Positions 33,900 to 42,837 of a DNA stretch of 64,000 bases are shown piece after piece. The stretch lies in NCBI GenBank assembly GCA_017471405.1, contig JAFUTK010000017.1:21466-85465 (forward strand), in the 5' to 3' direction. The notes beneath the pieces were generated by a model. It worked only from the letters and a program-made list of their open reading frames with translations. It did not search any database and was not told the origin of the DNA. The DNA comes from Ruminococcus sp. (GTDB lineage: Bacteria; Bacillota; Clostridia; Oscillospirales; Ruminococcaceae). Numbering within the stretch: the stretch's first letter is position 1; each line of letters starts with the position of its first letter. Made by a program: the position numbers and the translations under genes.

Positions 33900-34539
33900 G
33901 TTCAAGGACCTCCCCCGCCCCTGGCAGAGGGTATTCGAGCTGGAATGGGAGGCGGTCTGCAAGGGCAGCAGAGCCATCGCCGCCGTTATCACCGACCAAA
34001 GCGGGGAGATAATATCGGAGGCCCGCAACCGCACCGGCGAGCGCCTTGACCCCAACCCCAAGACCGCCCACGCCGAGAATACTGCAGTGGGGCAGATAGA
34101 TACGACCCAGCACCCCGACCTCCGGGCCTACACCCTTTACGCCGGGCTGGAGCCCTGCCTTATGTGCATGGGCACCATTGTTATGGGCGGCATCAGGCAT
34201 ATCGAGATAGGAGCCCGCGACAGCTTCGGCGGAGCGATGAAGCTCATCGACCTCTTCGACTTTGCCCGCGCTAAGAACATCGAAATTATCTGGCGAGACG
34301 GTGAATTCGGGGATATCCAGCGGGGAATGCAGGCTCTCAGAGAGCTGCTTTACTGCACCGACAGCGCCCGGCTGGAACGCATCCTCGCGGACTTTTCCGA
34401 GCTCAACCGCCCGGGAGTGGAGGCGGCGAGAGCCATAGTCAGCGGCGGCACCTTTGATGAGCGGGAGCCCTCCTCCTTCACAGCGGAGGAAATATATTCA
34501 ATGCTGAAAAGCAATATCACCAATACGGAGGAAGAATAA
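33892..34539 (+). CDS. Nucleoside/tRNA-adenosine deaminase family protein
   Basis: Zinc-dependent deaminase of 215 aa. The zinc and catalytic residues are His-Ala-Glu in AHAENTAVG and the paired cysteines in LEPCLMCMG, the CDA-superfamily pattern. It resembles guanine deaminase/TadA-like proteins, but the C-terminal 90 residues are extended and lack the TadA arginine-rich end. The ATG at 33892 has ggagg 7 bp upstream and overlaps the malQ stop (ATGACTGA). It sits between two glucan enzymes, where its role is not obvious; it may be a nucleoside salvage enzyme carried along by the operon. Confidence 0.88.
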   Translation: MTEFKDLPRPWQRVFELEWEAVCKGSRAIAAVITDQSGEIISEARNRTGERLDPNPKTAHAENTAVGQIDTTQHPDLRAYTLYAGLEPCLMCMGTIVMGGIRHIEIGARDSFGGAMKLIDLFDFARAKNIEIIWRDGEFGDIQRGMQALRELLYCTDSARLERILADFSELNRPGVEAARAIVSGGTFDEREPSSFTAEEIYSMLKSNITNTEEE

Positions 34540-36905
34540 TGGAAAAACAGTACCTCATTGACGAGATAAACAAGGACTTAGCCGGCAAGTTCGGCACCTC
34601 TATTGACAGGGCGGACGCTGTGCAGCTGCACGAGAGCATATCATCTGTTGTTGTGCGGGAGATATCTGCCCGCTGGGAGCAGAGCCGCCGGCGCCATCTT
34701 GAAAACCGCCGCGCCTGCTACCTTTCTATGGAATTCCTGATGGGCAGGGCAGTCTACAACAACCTGCTGGTACTGGGAATAAAGAATGACGTTGACGAGG
34801 CCTTGAAGTCCTGCGGGCGTTCACTTGCTGAGCTTGAAGAGATAGAGGACGCAGCCTTGGGCAACGGCGGCCTTGGCAGACTTGCCGCCTGCTTTCTGGA
34901 CTCCGCCGCCGCTCACGATATCCCACTGGACGGCTACGGCATCAGATATAAGTACGGCCTGTTCCGTCAGGCAATTGAGGACGGCTTCCAGAGGGAATAC
35001 CCCGATGACTGGCAGCGTCAGGGCGACCCCTGGAGCAAGCGCTGCGACGCCGACGCGGTGGAGGTAGCCTACTCCGATATGACCGTAAAGGCCGTCCCCT
35101 ACGATATGCCTATAATCGGCTGCGGCACCGAGAACATCGGCACCCTGCGCCTGTGGCAGTCGGAGGCGGCAGAGGGCTTCGACTTTGACAAATTCAACTC
35201 CGGCGACTACGACGGGGCAGTAAAGCACTCCACCGACGCCGAGAACATCTGCAAGGTGCTCTACCCAAATGACAACTTCGACGAGGGCAAAAAGCTGCGC
35301 CTGAGGCAGGAGTATTTCTTCTCGGCGGCATCACTGGCGGACATCACCGCCAAGCATTTTAAGCGCTTCGGCACCCTTGACAATTTAGCCGACTTCGTCA
35401 CCGTCCAGCTCAATGACACTCACCCGGTCATCTCTATCCCCGAGCTGATGAGGCTGCTGGTGGATAAGTACGGCTATGAGTTCGAGCAGGCCTTTGACAT
35501 CACAAGAAGAGTGTTCAACTACACCAACCACACCGTTATGCAGGAGGCTTTGGAAAAGTGGAGCGCACCCCTTATGGAGCAGCTGCTCCCCCGGGTATAT
35601 GCCTTTGTGCTGATGATAAACGAGCGCTTTATCAAGGATATGTATAAACTTGGCAAGGACAGAAAGTTTATCGACAAGCTGGCGCCCGTAGGCGGCGGAC
35701 AGGTGAGAATGGCTAACCTCGCCTGCTACTGCTCCTCCTATATAAACGGCGTGGCGCAGATACACACCGAGATACTCAAGGCTGATACCCTCAAGGAGTG
35801 GTACGAGCTTTACCCTGAGCGTTTCCAGAACAAGACCAACGGCATCACCCAGCGCCGGTGGCTGGCCCTCTGCAACGAGGAGCTTTCCGCCCTTATCACC
35901 AGACTACTTGGCAGCGACAAGTGGGTAAAGAATTTGGACGAGCTGCAAAAGCTCAAGCCCTACGCTGACGACGAGGCGGTGCTCAGGGAGTTCATCGCTA
36001 TAAAGAGGCAGAAAAAGCAGCAGCTTGCCGACTTCATCAAGGCTCACGACGGAGTGACGCTCTCTGCTGACAGCATCTTCGATGTGCAGATAAAGCGTCT
36101 GCACGAGTACAAGCGCCAGCTGCTCAATGCGCTGTCCATTCTCTACATCTACTTTGGCATCAAGGACGGCTCTATCAAGGACTTCACCCCCACCTCCTTT
36201 ATCTTCGGAGCGAAATCCGCACCCGGCTACCGCAGAGCCAAGGCCATCATCAAGCTCATAGGCGAGATAGCCAAGCTCATCGACAGCGACCCGGAGGTTA
36301 GAGACCTCATCAAGGTGGTATTCGTACAGAACTACAACGTCAGCTACGCCGAAAAGCTGGTGGCGGCTACCGATGTCTCCGAGCAGATATCCACCGCCGG
36401 CACAGAGGCCTCCGGTACCGGCAATATGAAGCAGATGTTAAACGGCTCTGTAACTCTCGGCACCCTTGACGGCGCCAACATCGAGATAGCCGAGGAGGCC
36501 GGCGAGGAGAACGAGTATATCTTCGGCGCCAAGGTGGAGGAGCTGGAAAATATAATGCCCGACTACGACCCCCGCAAGATACTTTTCACTGATGAGAAGA
36601 TAGACCGCGTGCTGAACAGGCTCATCGACGGCACCCTTGACGACGGCGGAGTTCCTTCGAATCAGGAGGGCAGCTTTAAGGAGCTTTACAAGGCCCTCAC
36701 CGACGGCGCCTCCTGGCACGTTCCCGACCACTATTACGTCCTTGGGGACTTCAACAGCTACGTTGAGACCAAGCTCCGCGCCAACCGCGACTACAAGGAC
36801 GAGCTGGCCTTTGCCCGCAAGTGCTGGCTGAATATGTGCTCGGCAGGAAAGTTCTCCTCCGACCGCACCATCAAGGACTACGCCGAGAATATCTGGCATA
36901 TCTGA
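34539..36905 (+). CDS. glgP: Glycogen/alpha-glucan phosphorylase
   Basis: PLP enzyme (788 aa, normal length) that cleaves alpha-1,4-glucans with phosphate to glucose-1-phosphate. The PLP lysine is Lys631 in TEASGTGNMKQMLNGS. The substrate motif ALGNGGLGRLAACFLDS and YLSMEFLMGRAVYNNL near the N-terminus, and GTLDGANIEI after the lysine, are clear. The ATG overlaps the deaminase stop by one base. With malQ it gives a complete cytoplasmic route from maltodextrin or glycogen to hexose phosphate. A terminator follows. Confidence 0.97.
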   Translation: MEKQYLIDEINKDLAGKFGTSIDRADAVQLHESISSVVVREISARWEQSRRRHLENRRACYLSMEFLMGRAVYNNLLVLGIKNDVDEALKSCGRSLAELEEIEDAALGNGGLGRLAACFLDSAAAHDIPLDGYGIRYKYGLFRQAIEDGFQREYPDDWQRQGDPWSKRCDADAVEVAYSDMTVKAVPYDMPIIGCGTENIGTLRLWQSEAAEGFDFDKFNSGDYDGAVKHSTDAENICKVLYPNDNFDEGKKLRLRQEYFFSAASLADITAKHFKRFGTLDNLADFVTVQLNDTHPVISIPELMRLLVDKYGYEFEQAFDITRRVFNYTNHTVMQEALEKWSAPLMEQLLPRVYAFVLMINERFIKDMYKLGKDRKFIDKLAPVGGGQVRMANLACYCSSYINGVAQIHTEILKADTLKEWYELYPERFQNKTNGITQRRWLALCNEELSALITRLLGSDKWVKNLDELQKLKPYADDEAVLREFIAIKRQKKQQLADFIKAHDGVTLSADSIFDVQIKRLHEYKRQLLNALSILYIYFGIKDGSIKDFTPTSFIFGAKSAPGYRRAKAIIKLIGEIAKLIDSDPEVRDLIKVVFVQNYNVSYAEKLVAATDVSEQISTAGTEASGTGNMKQMLNGSVTLGTLDGANIEIAEEAGEENEYIFGAKVEELENIMPDYDPRKILFTDEKIDRVLNRLIDGTLDDGGVPSNQEGSFKELYKALTDGASWHVPDHYYVLGDFNSYVETKLRANRDYKDELAFARKCWLNMCSAGKFSSDRTIKDYAENIWHI

Positions 36906-36971
36906 CAGACGAACGAAAACCGGCGGGAACCCGTCCGATAAGATACCGACGACAGACGAACGGAAATCGGC

Positions 36972-37014
36972 GGAAAAACGGTATCTTCCCCCGCAGGGGA
37001 AGAATACCTTTTTC
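36972..37014 (+). terminator. Terminator of the malQ operon
   Basis: Stem aaaacggtatcttcccc / ggggaagaatacctttt (one bulge) with T residues after it. A near-direct repeat of about 22 bp (cagacgaacg..aa..cggcgg, at 36906 and 36953) lies upstream. Confidence 0.78.
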
Positions 37015-37068
37015 CGCACCTTCCCGAGCCGCCGCAGGCGGCGAGGGCAAAACGAAAAAGGAGAATAT

Positions 37069-38259
37069 ATGACTAAAAGGATAATAAGCCTGTGCGCGGC
37101 GGCTGTAATGTCGCTTGCCGCCCTCACAGCCTGCGGCGACAGCTCATCCTCTCAGGAGGACGCCTCCTCAAAGGAGCCCCAGACCTCATCACAGACTGAG
37201 GATACCTCATCAAAGGAGGATACACCTTCCGCCGCACCCGTCTGGACTACTGACCCGGCAGTTAGAATGACTGTGGAGGGCACCGACCTCGTTGTGGCAG
37301 GCGAGAAGATATTCTTAAACGGAATGAACACTCCCTGGAATAACTGGAACGACTTTGGCGGAAACTACTCCGAGAGCTACTGGGAGAGAATGTTCAAGAC
37401 TATGCACGAGAACGGTCAGAACGCCGCAAGAGTGTGGATAACCTGTAACGGTGATGTGGGCATTGACATCGACGATAACGGATTTGTCACCGGCGCTACC
37501 GCCAAGCACTGGCAGGACCTTGACAGCTTCTTCGCCATCGCTGAAAAGCACCAGATCTACATTATGGCTACCCTCATCTCCTTCGATCACTTCAAGGACA
37601 CCTATCAGAGCTATATGAAGTGGCGGGCGATGCTCCAGAACGACGACGCCATCGACAGCTATGTGAACAACTACGTTATTCCCTTCTGCGAAAGGTATGA
37701 CGGCAACGAGTACCTCTTCTCCATCGACCTTATCAACGAGCCCGATTGGGTCATCGAGAACGAAGAATGTGGTCAGCTTCCCTGGGAGGCTATGGGCAGC
37801 TATTTCGCCCGCGCCGCCGCGGCTGTTCACGAGCACAGCGATATCCTCGTGACCATCGGAATGGGAATGATAAAGTACAACAGCGAGAAGTACGGCAAGA
37901 ACTACGCCTCTGACGAATACCTGCAAAGCATTTATCAGAACGACAAGGCCTATGTGGATTTCTGGTCCACCCACTACTATACCTGGATGAAGTCCTGGCT
38001 GGGAATGCCCTTCAAGACCACAGCAGAGGATTTCGGAATGGATCTCTCCAAGCCGAGAGTGATAGGCGAGTGTGAGGTCACTGGTGTCAGCAACGGCAGT
38101 GATGCCACCTTGGAGGAATGCTATCAGAGCCTTTACGACGAGGGCTGGTGCGGCATTTTCCCATGGACGACTGACGACATCTTCCCCGGCGGGGAGGTAG
38201 CAGACAAGGTGCTGCCGGTAGCGAAACCCTTCTTTGAGAAGTACGGGAATAAGAGATAA
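37069..38259 (+). CDS. GH5-like glycoside hydrolase lipoprotein (probable beta-mannanase)
   Basis: Secreted lipoprotein (396 aa): signal peptide with lipobox LTAC, a Ser/Gln/Glu linker (about 25-60), then a TIM-barrel glycoside hydrolase. The acid/base Glu is in SIDLINEPDW, the nucleophile Glu in PRVIGECEVTG, and WSTHYYTW is the strand-6 loop. The start of the barrel (NGMNTPWNNW) and length resemble the mannanase part of family GH5, but the subfamily is inference. A GH26 mannanase lipoprotein lies at 55813. The ATG has aaaaggagaat before it; no promoter was recognised after the preceding terminator. Confidence 0.85.
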   Translation: MTKRIISLCAAAVMSLAALTACGDSSSSQEDASSKEPQTSSQTEDTSSKEDTPSAAPVWTTDPAVRMTVEGTDLVVAGEKIFLNGMNTPWNNWNDFGGNYSESYWERMFKTMHENGQNAARVWITCNGDVGIDIDDNGFVTGATAKHWQDLDSFFAIAEKHQIYIMATLISFDHFKDTYQSYMKWRAMLQNDDAIDSYVNNYVIPFCERYDGNEYLFSIDLINEPDWVIENEECGQLPWEAMGSYFARAAAAVHEHSDILVTIGMGMIKYNSEKYGKNYASDEYLQSIYQNDKAYVDFWSTHYYTWMKSWLGMPFKTTAEDFGMDLSKPRVIGECEVTGVSNGSDATLEECYQSLYDEGWCGIFPWTTDDIFPGGEVADKVLPVAKPFFEKYGNKR

Positions 38260-38263
38260 AAAG

Positions 38264-38613
38264 CAGAATTGAGGGGCAACGAACGCGAAGCGCGTTAAAA
38301 GTTTCGGTCAAGCCTTTTCAAAGGCTTGCGGGGTGTCGGGGCAGCGCCCTGACCGGAGCTCGAGGCAGAGCCTCGTTTGCGGCGTCAGCCGCAACTCGGC
38401 GCTGCGCACAGTAACGAAAAGGCGCAACGCTTTACAATTACTACAAGTTTTCAAGAACAAACAAATTTCGCAGCGCCGAAATGTCACAGTTCAAACTTCA
38501 CAGGAAACAGTGAACGTCAGCGAACGTTTTTCCGTACCTAGAACAACAAGCTGTGGGCGCTCGTCTCCTCGCCGCTGATGCGGCTCGTAGAAATACCCTT
38601 TTCCGGCGAAATC
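38264..38613 (+). repeat. Intergenic repeat, long copy D
   Basis: Begins 4 bp after the GH5 gene's stop with cagaattgaggggcaacgaa, then aacgcg-aag-cgcgtt, hairpins caagcctt..aaggcttg and gaggcagagcctc, tgcggcgtcagccgca, cagtaacgaaaaggcgcaac, tcaagaacaaac, cgcagcgccgaaa, cacaggaaacagtgaacgtc, agcgaacgtttttccgtacc and the end cccttttccggcgaaat. The second half matches copy C closely; the middle hairpins match copy A better, so the family is modular. Confidence 0.78.
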
Positions 38614-38628
38614 TTCGGTAAAAAGTAA

Positions 38629-38663
38629 AAAGAGCACCTCTCCCAATCGGAAAGGTGCTCTTT
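38629..38663 (-). terminator. Terminator after recR
   Basis: Stem aaagagcacct / aggtgctcttt with a T tract on the minus strand; it ends the dnaX-ybaB-recR unit. Confidence 0.85.
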
Positions 38664-38670
38664 AACATTA

Positions 38671-39273
38671 TCATATCTCGTTGCGGTTTTCCAAAGCCTT
38701 GTAGAGCGTCACCTCGTCGGCGTATTCAAGCATACCGCCGATAGGCAGACCGAAGGCGAGCCGGGTGACCTTCACGCCGAAGGGCTTTAGCAGCTTGGAA
38801 ATGTACATCGCCGTAGCCTCACCCTCAACGGTGGGATTGGTCGCCATTATCACTTCTGCAATGCCGCCCTGATTTACCCGGGCCAGCAGCTCCTTTATTT
38901 TGAGCATATCCGGCCCCACCCCGTCAATAGGGGAGATGAGCCCGTGCAGAACGTGATAAACGCCCTTGTATTCCTTTGTGCGCTCGAAGGCAGAGATGTC
39001 CTTGGGGGTCTCCACCACGCAGACAGTGCTGTGGTCGCGCCTTGTGTCCCCGCAGAAGCGGCAGAGCTGCTGCTCTGTAAAGTTCTGACATACAGGACAT
39101 GTGTGAACGGTCTTTTTAGCCGCCTGCACAGCCCTCACGAATTCGTCCACCTCGCTCTGGGACATTTCCATAACGTGGTACGCCAGCCGCTGCGCCGATT
39201 TCATACCTATGCCCGGCAGCTTAGCAAACTGCTCGGCAAGCACCACCAGGGGCAGTGCGCTGTGGTCAGCCAT
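38671..39273 (-). CDS. recR: Recombination protein RecR
   Basis: 200-aa DNA-repair protein that with RecF/RecO loads RecA at gaps. Helix-hairpin-helix LAEQFAKLPGIGMKSAQRLA near the N-terminus, a four-Cys zinc finger (CPVCQNFTEQQLCRFC), and a Toprim segment (VVETPKDISAFERT) are complete. Length is typical. It starts one base after the ybaB stop, so the two are translationally coupled, as in many Firmicutes. Confidence 0.97.
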   Translation of the reverse strand: MADHSALPLVVLAEQFAKLPGIGMKSAQRLAYHVMEMSQSEVDEFVRAVQAAKKTVHTCPVCQNFTEQQLCRFCGDTRRDHSTVCVVETPKDISAFERTKEYKGVYHVLHGLISPIDGVGPDMLKIKELLARVNQGGIAEVIMATNPTVEGEATAMYISKLLKPFGVKVTRLAFGLPIGGMLEYADEVTLYKALENRNEI

Positions 39274-39274
39274 A

Positions 39275-39625
39275 TCAGAACAGACCGGGGAAGGATACTC
39301 CGCCGGTGAGCTTGCTCATTTCAGCATCGGAGGTCTCGTCAAGGTTCTTGACAGCCTCGTTGAAGGCGCTCATAATGAGGTCCTGGAGCATCTCAACGTC
39401 CTCGGGGTCAACAACCTCGGGCTTGATGTTGAGCTTGAGCACCTGACGCTTGCCGTTGATGGTAACGTCAACGGCGCCGCCACCTACGGAGGCGGAGAAC
39501 TCTCTCTCCTCAAGGTCGGCCTGCAGAGCGGTAATCTCGTCCTGCATCTTCTGTGCCTGCTTGAGCATCTGGTTCATATTATTGTTGGGTCCCTTGCCCA
39601 TTCCCTGTGGAAGTCTTGCTTTCAT
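39275..39625 (-). CDS. YbaB/EbfC family nucleoid-associated protein
   Basis: Small DNA-binding protein (116 aa) of the YbaB/EbfC family, which forms dimers and binds DNA without strong sequence preference. The segment MNQMLKQAQKMQDEITALQA and the later GGAVDVTINGKRQVLKLNIK are typical. It lies between dnaX and recR, the classical order. The ATG has caaggag upstream. Confidence 0.95.
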   Translation of the reverse strand: MKARLPQGMGKGPNNNMNQMLKQAQKMQDEITALQADLEEREFSASVGGGAVDVTINGKRQVLKLNIKPEVVDPEDVEMLQDLIMSAFNEAVKNLDETSDAEMSKLTGGVSFPGLF

Positions 39626-39666
39626 AATAAAATCTCCTTGTTTTTAATATTTATAAGGCTGATGGG

Positions 39667-41262
39667 TCAGCCGTTGTTTCCTTGATTTTTAACGGTCACG
39701 TCCAGATTATTTTCCTGAGCGCGCTTGATAAGCTCGTTCATCGGGTTCTCCTGATCGGAGATGTCTGCATCGTGGGAGTTGAAGAGCTTGAAGCCGAAAT
39801 CACGCCCGTAATATTCGCTGACTATGGCCTTGAGCCTGCCGGCGTCCTCCGGCTTGCTCTTTACCTTGTCTATCAGCGCGGAGCTGGAAACTATCACATA
39901 GAACCAGTCGCCCTCGATGGCAGCGGCGGAGTTCGCAAGAAATCCCCAAAGCGAGGGTATCCGCTCCTTGATGATCTCCAGTATCGCCGTCCACTCCTCT
40001 AGAGGGGTGTAGTTGGCGGGGTCGAACTTTTTCAGAGGCTTCGGTATCGGCTTCGGCTTGGGAGGCGCCGCCGGTGCGGCGGGAGTGCCAGAGGCCAGCG
40101 CCTGCTCCAGTTTGGTTATCCTGTCCAGCAGGGCAGAGGTGTCAGCGGAGGGTGCAGCTTTTGCAGCTGTCGTCTTCGCAGACGCACCTGAGCACATCTT
40201 CACGATGCACATTTCCAGCTCTATGCACTTGTTGGCGGCAGTTCTGAATCTCTCAGAGCAGAGCTGAAGCTCACCAATCAACCGCAGAACGGTGTCCAAA
40301 TCAGTGGAGGCGGTCATAGCCTTGAGCCTTTCCAGCTCCTCCGGCAGACAGACAATCAAATCCTCTGTGCCAGTGCCCGCCATAAGTATCATGATGTTTC
40401 GCAGCTGTGTTATCAGCTCGGAGCAGAGCACCGCTAAGTCCTTGCTCTTGCTGTAAAGGTCATCGGTTATCCTGATGGCGGCGGGGGCGTTCTTTGCCAG
40501 CACCGCTTCCAGTATGTCAAAAAGGTGGTCTCTGCCGGCAATGCCTGCGGCAGTGGATACTGTCCCCAGATCTATCTCGTCGGAGTAGGCGGCGCACTTG
40601 TCCAAAAGCGACAGGGCGTCACGCATACCGCCGTCGGAAAGGCGTGCTATGAGCTGGGCCGCGTTGGTGTCCAGCTTTAAATTCTCCTGTGATGCGATGT
40701 AGGAGAGCCTTGAGACGATATCCTCCGACTTGATGCGGAAGAAATCGAAATGCTGGCACCGGGAAACTATGGTCGAGGGGACCTTGTGTATCTCGGTGGT
40801 CGCCAGAATGAACTTGACGTGCGGGGGCGGTTCCTCCATAGTTTTCAGCAGGGCATTGAAGGCGCCCGCCGAGAGCATATGCACCTCGTCGATGATATAG
40901 ACCTTGAATTTGCACATCTCCGGCGTGTAGGCAACACCCTCTCTCAGCTCCCTGATATCGTCCACCCGGGAGTTGGAGGCGGCATCTATCTCGATGATGT
41001 CCGCCAGTGAGCCGTTGTCGGCATTTTTGCAGATCTCACATTCAAGGCAGGGCTCGCCGTCGTGGGGGTTTAAGCAGTTGACCGCCTTGGCAAAGATACG
41101 CGCACAGGTGGTTTTTCCCGTTCCCCGGGAGCCGGTGAAGAGGTAAGCGTGAGCGGTCTTGCCCGCGGCTATCTGATTTTTGAGGGTAGTGGTGACGTGG
41201 GGCTGTGAAACAACGTCATCAAAGGACATCGGCCTCCACTTACGATAAAGCGCCTGATACAC
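39667..41262 (-). CDS. dnaX: DNA polymerase III subunit gamma/tau
   Basis: Clamp-loader ATPase of 531 aa. Walker A FTGSRGTGKTTCARIFAKAV, a zinc module with CLECEIC (plus the earlier Cys), sensor/Walker B VYIIDEVHML and the arginine-finger SRC motif (STIVSRCQHF) are in the N-terminal 220 residues. A Pro/Ala/Lys linker (about 385-410) leads to the tau-like C-terminus. The start is GTG (41262), with ggagg 10 bp upstream. I saw no clear slippery site for the short gamma form. The gene follows the SRP RNA on the same strand. Confidence 0.96.
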   Translation of the reverse strand: MYQALYRKWRPMSFDDVVSQPHVTTTLKNQIAAGKTAHAYLFTGSRGTGKTTCARIFAKAVNCLNPHDGEPCLECEICKNADNGSLADIIEIDAASNSRVDDIRELREGVAYTPEMCKFKVYIIDEVHMLSAGAFNALLKTMEEPPPHVKFILATTEIHKVPSTIVSRCQHFDFFRIKSEDIVSRLSYIASQENLKLDTNAAQLIARLSDGGMRDALSLLDKCAAYSDEIDLGTVSTAAGIAGRDHLFDILEAVLAKNAPAAIRITDDLYSKSKDLAVLCSELITQLRNIMILMAGTGTEDLIVCLPEELERLKAMTASTDLDTVLRLIGELQLCSERFRTAANKCIELEMCIVKMCSGASAKTTAAKAAPSADTSALLDRITKLEQALASGTPAAPAAPPKPKPIPKPLKKFDPANYTPLEEWTAILEIIKERIPSLWGFLANSAAAIEGDWFYVIVSSSALIDKVKSKPEDAGRLKAIVSEYYGRDFGFKLFNSHDADISDQENPMNELIKRAQENNLDVTVKNQGNNG

Positions 41263-41284
41263 CTCAAAAACACCTCCGCAGAAT

Positions 41285-41466
41285 AATAGACCGACGACCG
41301 TCCGGCTGTAATCAATCCGACATAAAAGTGTGCAGGCGAAACTGCGTCACATAAAGCGATCCGCTTAATGCTGCTCGGTTCCCCGCCTGACATGGTTCAC
41401 AGCGCTCTATTGCGCAGGACCCGCACACCTATATCTCGGGTCGATCCGCCCGTCCGATCCTCGGCA
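41285..41466 (-). ncRNA. ffs: Signal recognition particle RNA
   Basis: RNA of the signal recognition particle. On the minus strand the highly conserved apical domain (41398-41370) reads gaaccatgtcaggcggggaa then ccgagcagc, with the asymmetric loop and GGAA-type tetraloop region of SRP helix 8. The flanking arms (tgtgcgggtcctgcgc upstream, gcagtttcgcctgcaca downstream) pair to extend the helix. The 5' end is placed 7 nt after a strong -10; the 3' end is approximate. Location just before dnaX is the usual Firmicutes order. A long form with Alu-domain elements is possible but not resolved here. Confidence 0.85.
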
Positions 41467-41472
41467 TTTATC

Positions 41473-41501
41473 ATTATACCATACTTTAAAGCAAATTGCA
41501 A
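41473..41501 (-). promoter_or_regulatory. Promoter of the SRP RNA (and possibly dnaX)
   Basis: Minus strand: -35 TTGCAA, 17-bp spacer, -10 TATAAT with TGG before it. No terminator is seen between the RNA and dnaX, so the promoter could serve both. Confidence 0.85.
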
Positions 41502-41540
41502 GGGGTTTGAGAAAAAAAGTCTTGGAAGGGCGCATCCGCG

Positions 41541-42296
41541 TCATTTCAGCGCCAGCTGTTGGAAGATACCGAACCATTCCCGCACCCAGTAGGTGGGGAT
41601 AAACCGAAACTCCGTCGAGGCGGAGACGGCGGATATATCCCCCGCGCCATGCTTCTTTGCAATCAGCTGTGCTCGGTACTGGTGGTAGCCGTCGGTAACA
41701 AGCACGATGTCCCGCTTTAGCCCCATCTTATCGAGAATATCAAAGGAGAACTGCAAATTCTCATCGGTGGAGGTGGACTTGTCCTCCATAATTATCCGGC
41801 TCTCGTCGATGCCCTGTTCGGTGAGGTAGTTCTTCATGCACAGCGCCTCTGAGATGGCCTCGTCCCAGCCCTGTCCGCCGGAAACGATGACAGGGATATC
41901 CTTATTCTCATTGAGATATCCGATAGCAGCATCAAGCCTGCGGCGGAGCATCTTCGAGGGGCGCTCCCCCCTGACCTGACAGCCCAGCACCACTACCGCC
42001 GAGGGCTTTTCCGGCTCCTTGTTCATAGCTCCCAGCATTTTAACGGTGCAGAACACCGCAAACCCCGCGCATACTGCTATCACAAGGCAGACTGCAATTA
42101 TCAGCACCTTACCGCCGGCGCCCGCCCAGATCCTTTTTACAAGCTGTGAAAATTTCGGGAAGCCCAGCGTTACCGCCAGCAGTATCACAGATACGCCCAC
42201 CCCGGCGATGTTGCCTAAATTCACCACCGGCAGAGCTATCAAGAACAGTATCATCAGAGCCAGCTCCAGCCCTGCAAGTATATATCTGACAGTCAT
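41541..42296 (-). CDS. YdcF/SanA-like DUF218 membrane protein
   Basis: Membrane protein of 251 aa with three N-terminal helices (about 5-85) and a C-terminal DUF218 domain (about 105-250). Family motifs: AVVVLGCQVRGERPS, VIVSGGQGWDE, IMEDKSTSTDENL and VLVTDGYHQYRA. DUF218 proteins act in cell envelope or vancomycin tolerance (SanA) and bind nucleotides in some cases; the role here is open. The ATG at 42296 has caggagaagaaa upstream; a longer frame from 42377 would overlap the upstream gene. Confidence 0.9.
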   Translation of the reverse strand: MTVRYILAGLELALMILFLIALPVVNLGNIAGVGVSVILLAVTLGFPKFSQLVKRIWAGAGGKVLIIAVCLVIAVCAGFAVFCTVKMLGAMNKEPEKPSAVVVLGCQVRGERPSKMLRRRLDAAIGYLNENKDIPVIVSGGQGWDEAISEALCMKNYLTEQGIDESRIIMEDKSTSTDENLQFSFDILDKMGLKRDIVLVTDGYHQYRAQLIAKKHGAGDISAVSASTEFRFIPTYWVREWFGIFQQLALK

Positions 42297-42309
42297 TTTC
42301 TTCTCCTGT

Positions 42310-42822
42310 TCAGGGAGCGTAGACCCTCCCCAGCTTTTTGATGAACAGCATATAGACCAGCGCCGCTGTGAATACATAGTCTGAGATGTTGGGCACTCCG
42401 AACACTATCAGCGTCAATGCCAGCGGCACCGCGATTATCAGCGGCCTCAGCAGGAAAGGATATATGCCGGAGTAGCGGGTCTTGAAGGCCAGCACTCCGA
42501 ACAGCGGCGAGAGCACCGCCCCTATCCCCCAGCCGATGACCAGCATCAGCGCAGGCTCCTCGGTGCCGAAAAGGTGAGCTAGGAAGTACCACATACCGTA
42601 ATACCCCGGCACCATAGTGATGCAGAAGCAGGCCACCAGCGCCGCCGCCTGTTTTACCCCCTCCGCCATAAGGGCGATGAAGGTGCAGGCAGCCACCCAG
42701 ACCATTATCCGGGAGGCCATATCGTCCAGCATGAAGTTGGTGTCGTCAAGGAACCTTGCCGCCGCTCCTGCCGCCGCCCCGATGAGAAGCATCATCGGAG
42801 GCGAGAAGATTATCTTTTTCAT
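42310..42822 (-). CDS. Membrane protein of unknown function (170 aa)
   Basis: Five or six predicted membrane helices spread along the protein, with short loops. No family recognised. A charged C-terminal end (KKLGRVYAP) follows. The gene ends 13 bp before the DUF218 gene, so they likely share a message. The MITE-like element at 42838 lies just upstream of the start, within the leader or promoter region. Confidence 0.82.
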   Translation of the reverse strand: MKKIIFSPPMMLLIGAAAGAAARFLDDTNFMLDDMASRIMVWVAACTFIALMAEGVKQAAALVACFCITMVPGYYGMWYFLAHLFGTEEPALMLVIGWGIGAVLSPLFGVLAFKTRYSGIYPFLLRPLIIAVPLALTLIVFGVPNISDYVFTAALVYMLFIKKLGRVYAP

Positions 42823-42837
42823 TTGTTACCCCTTTAT

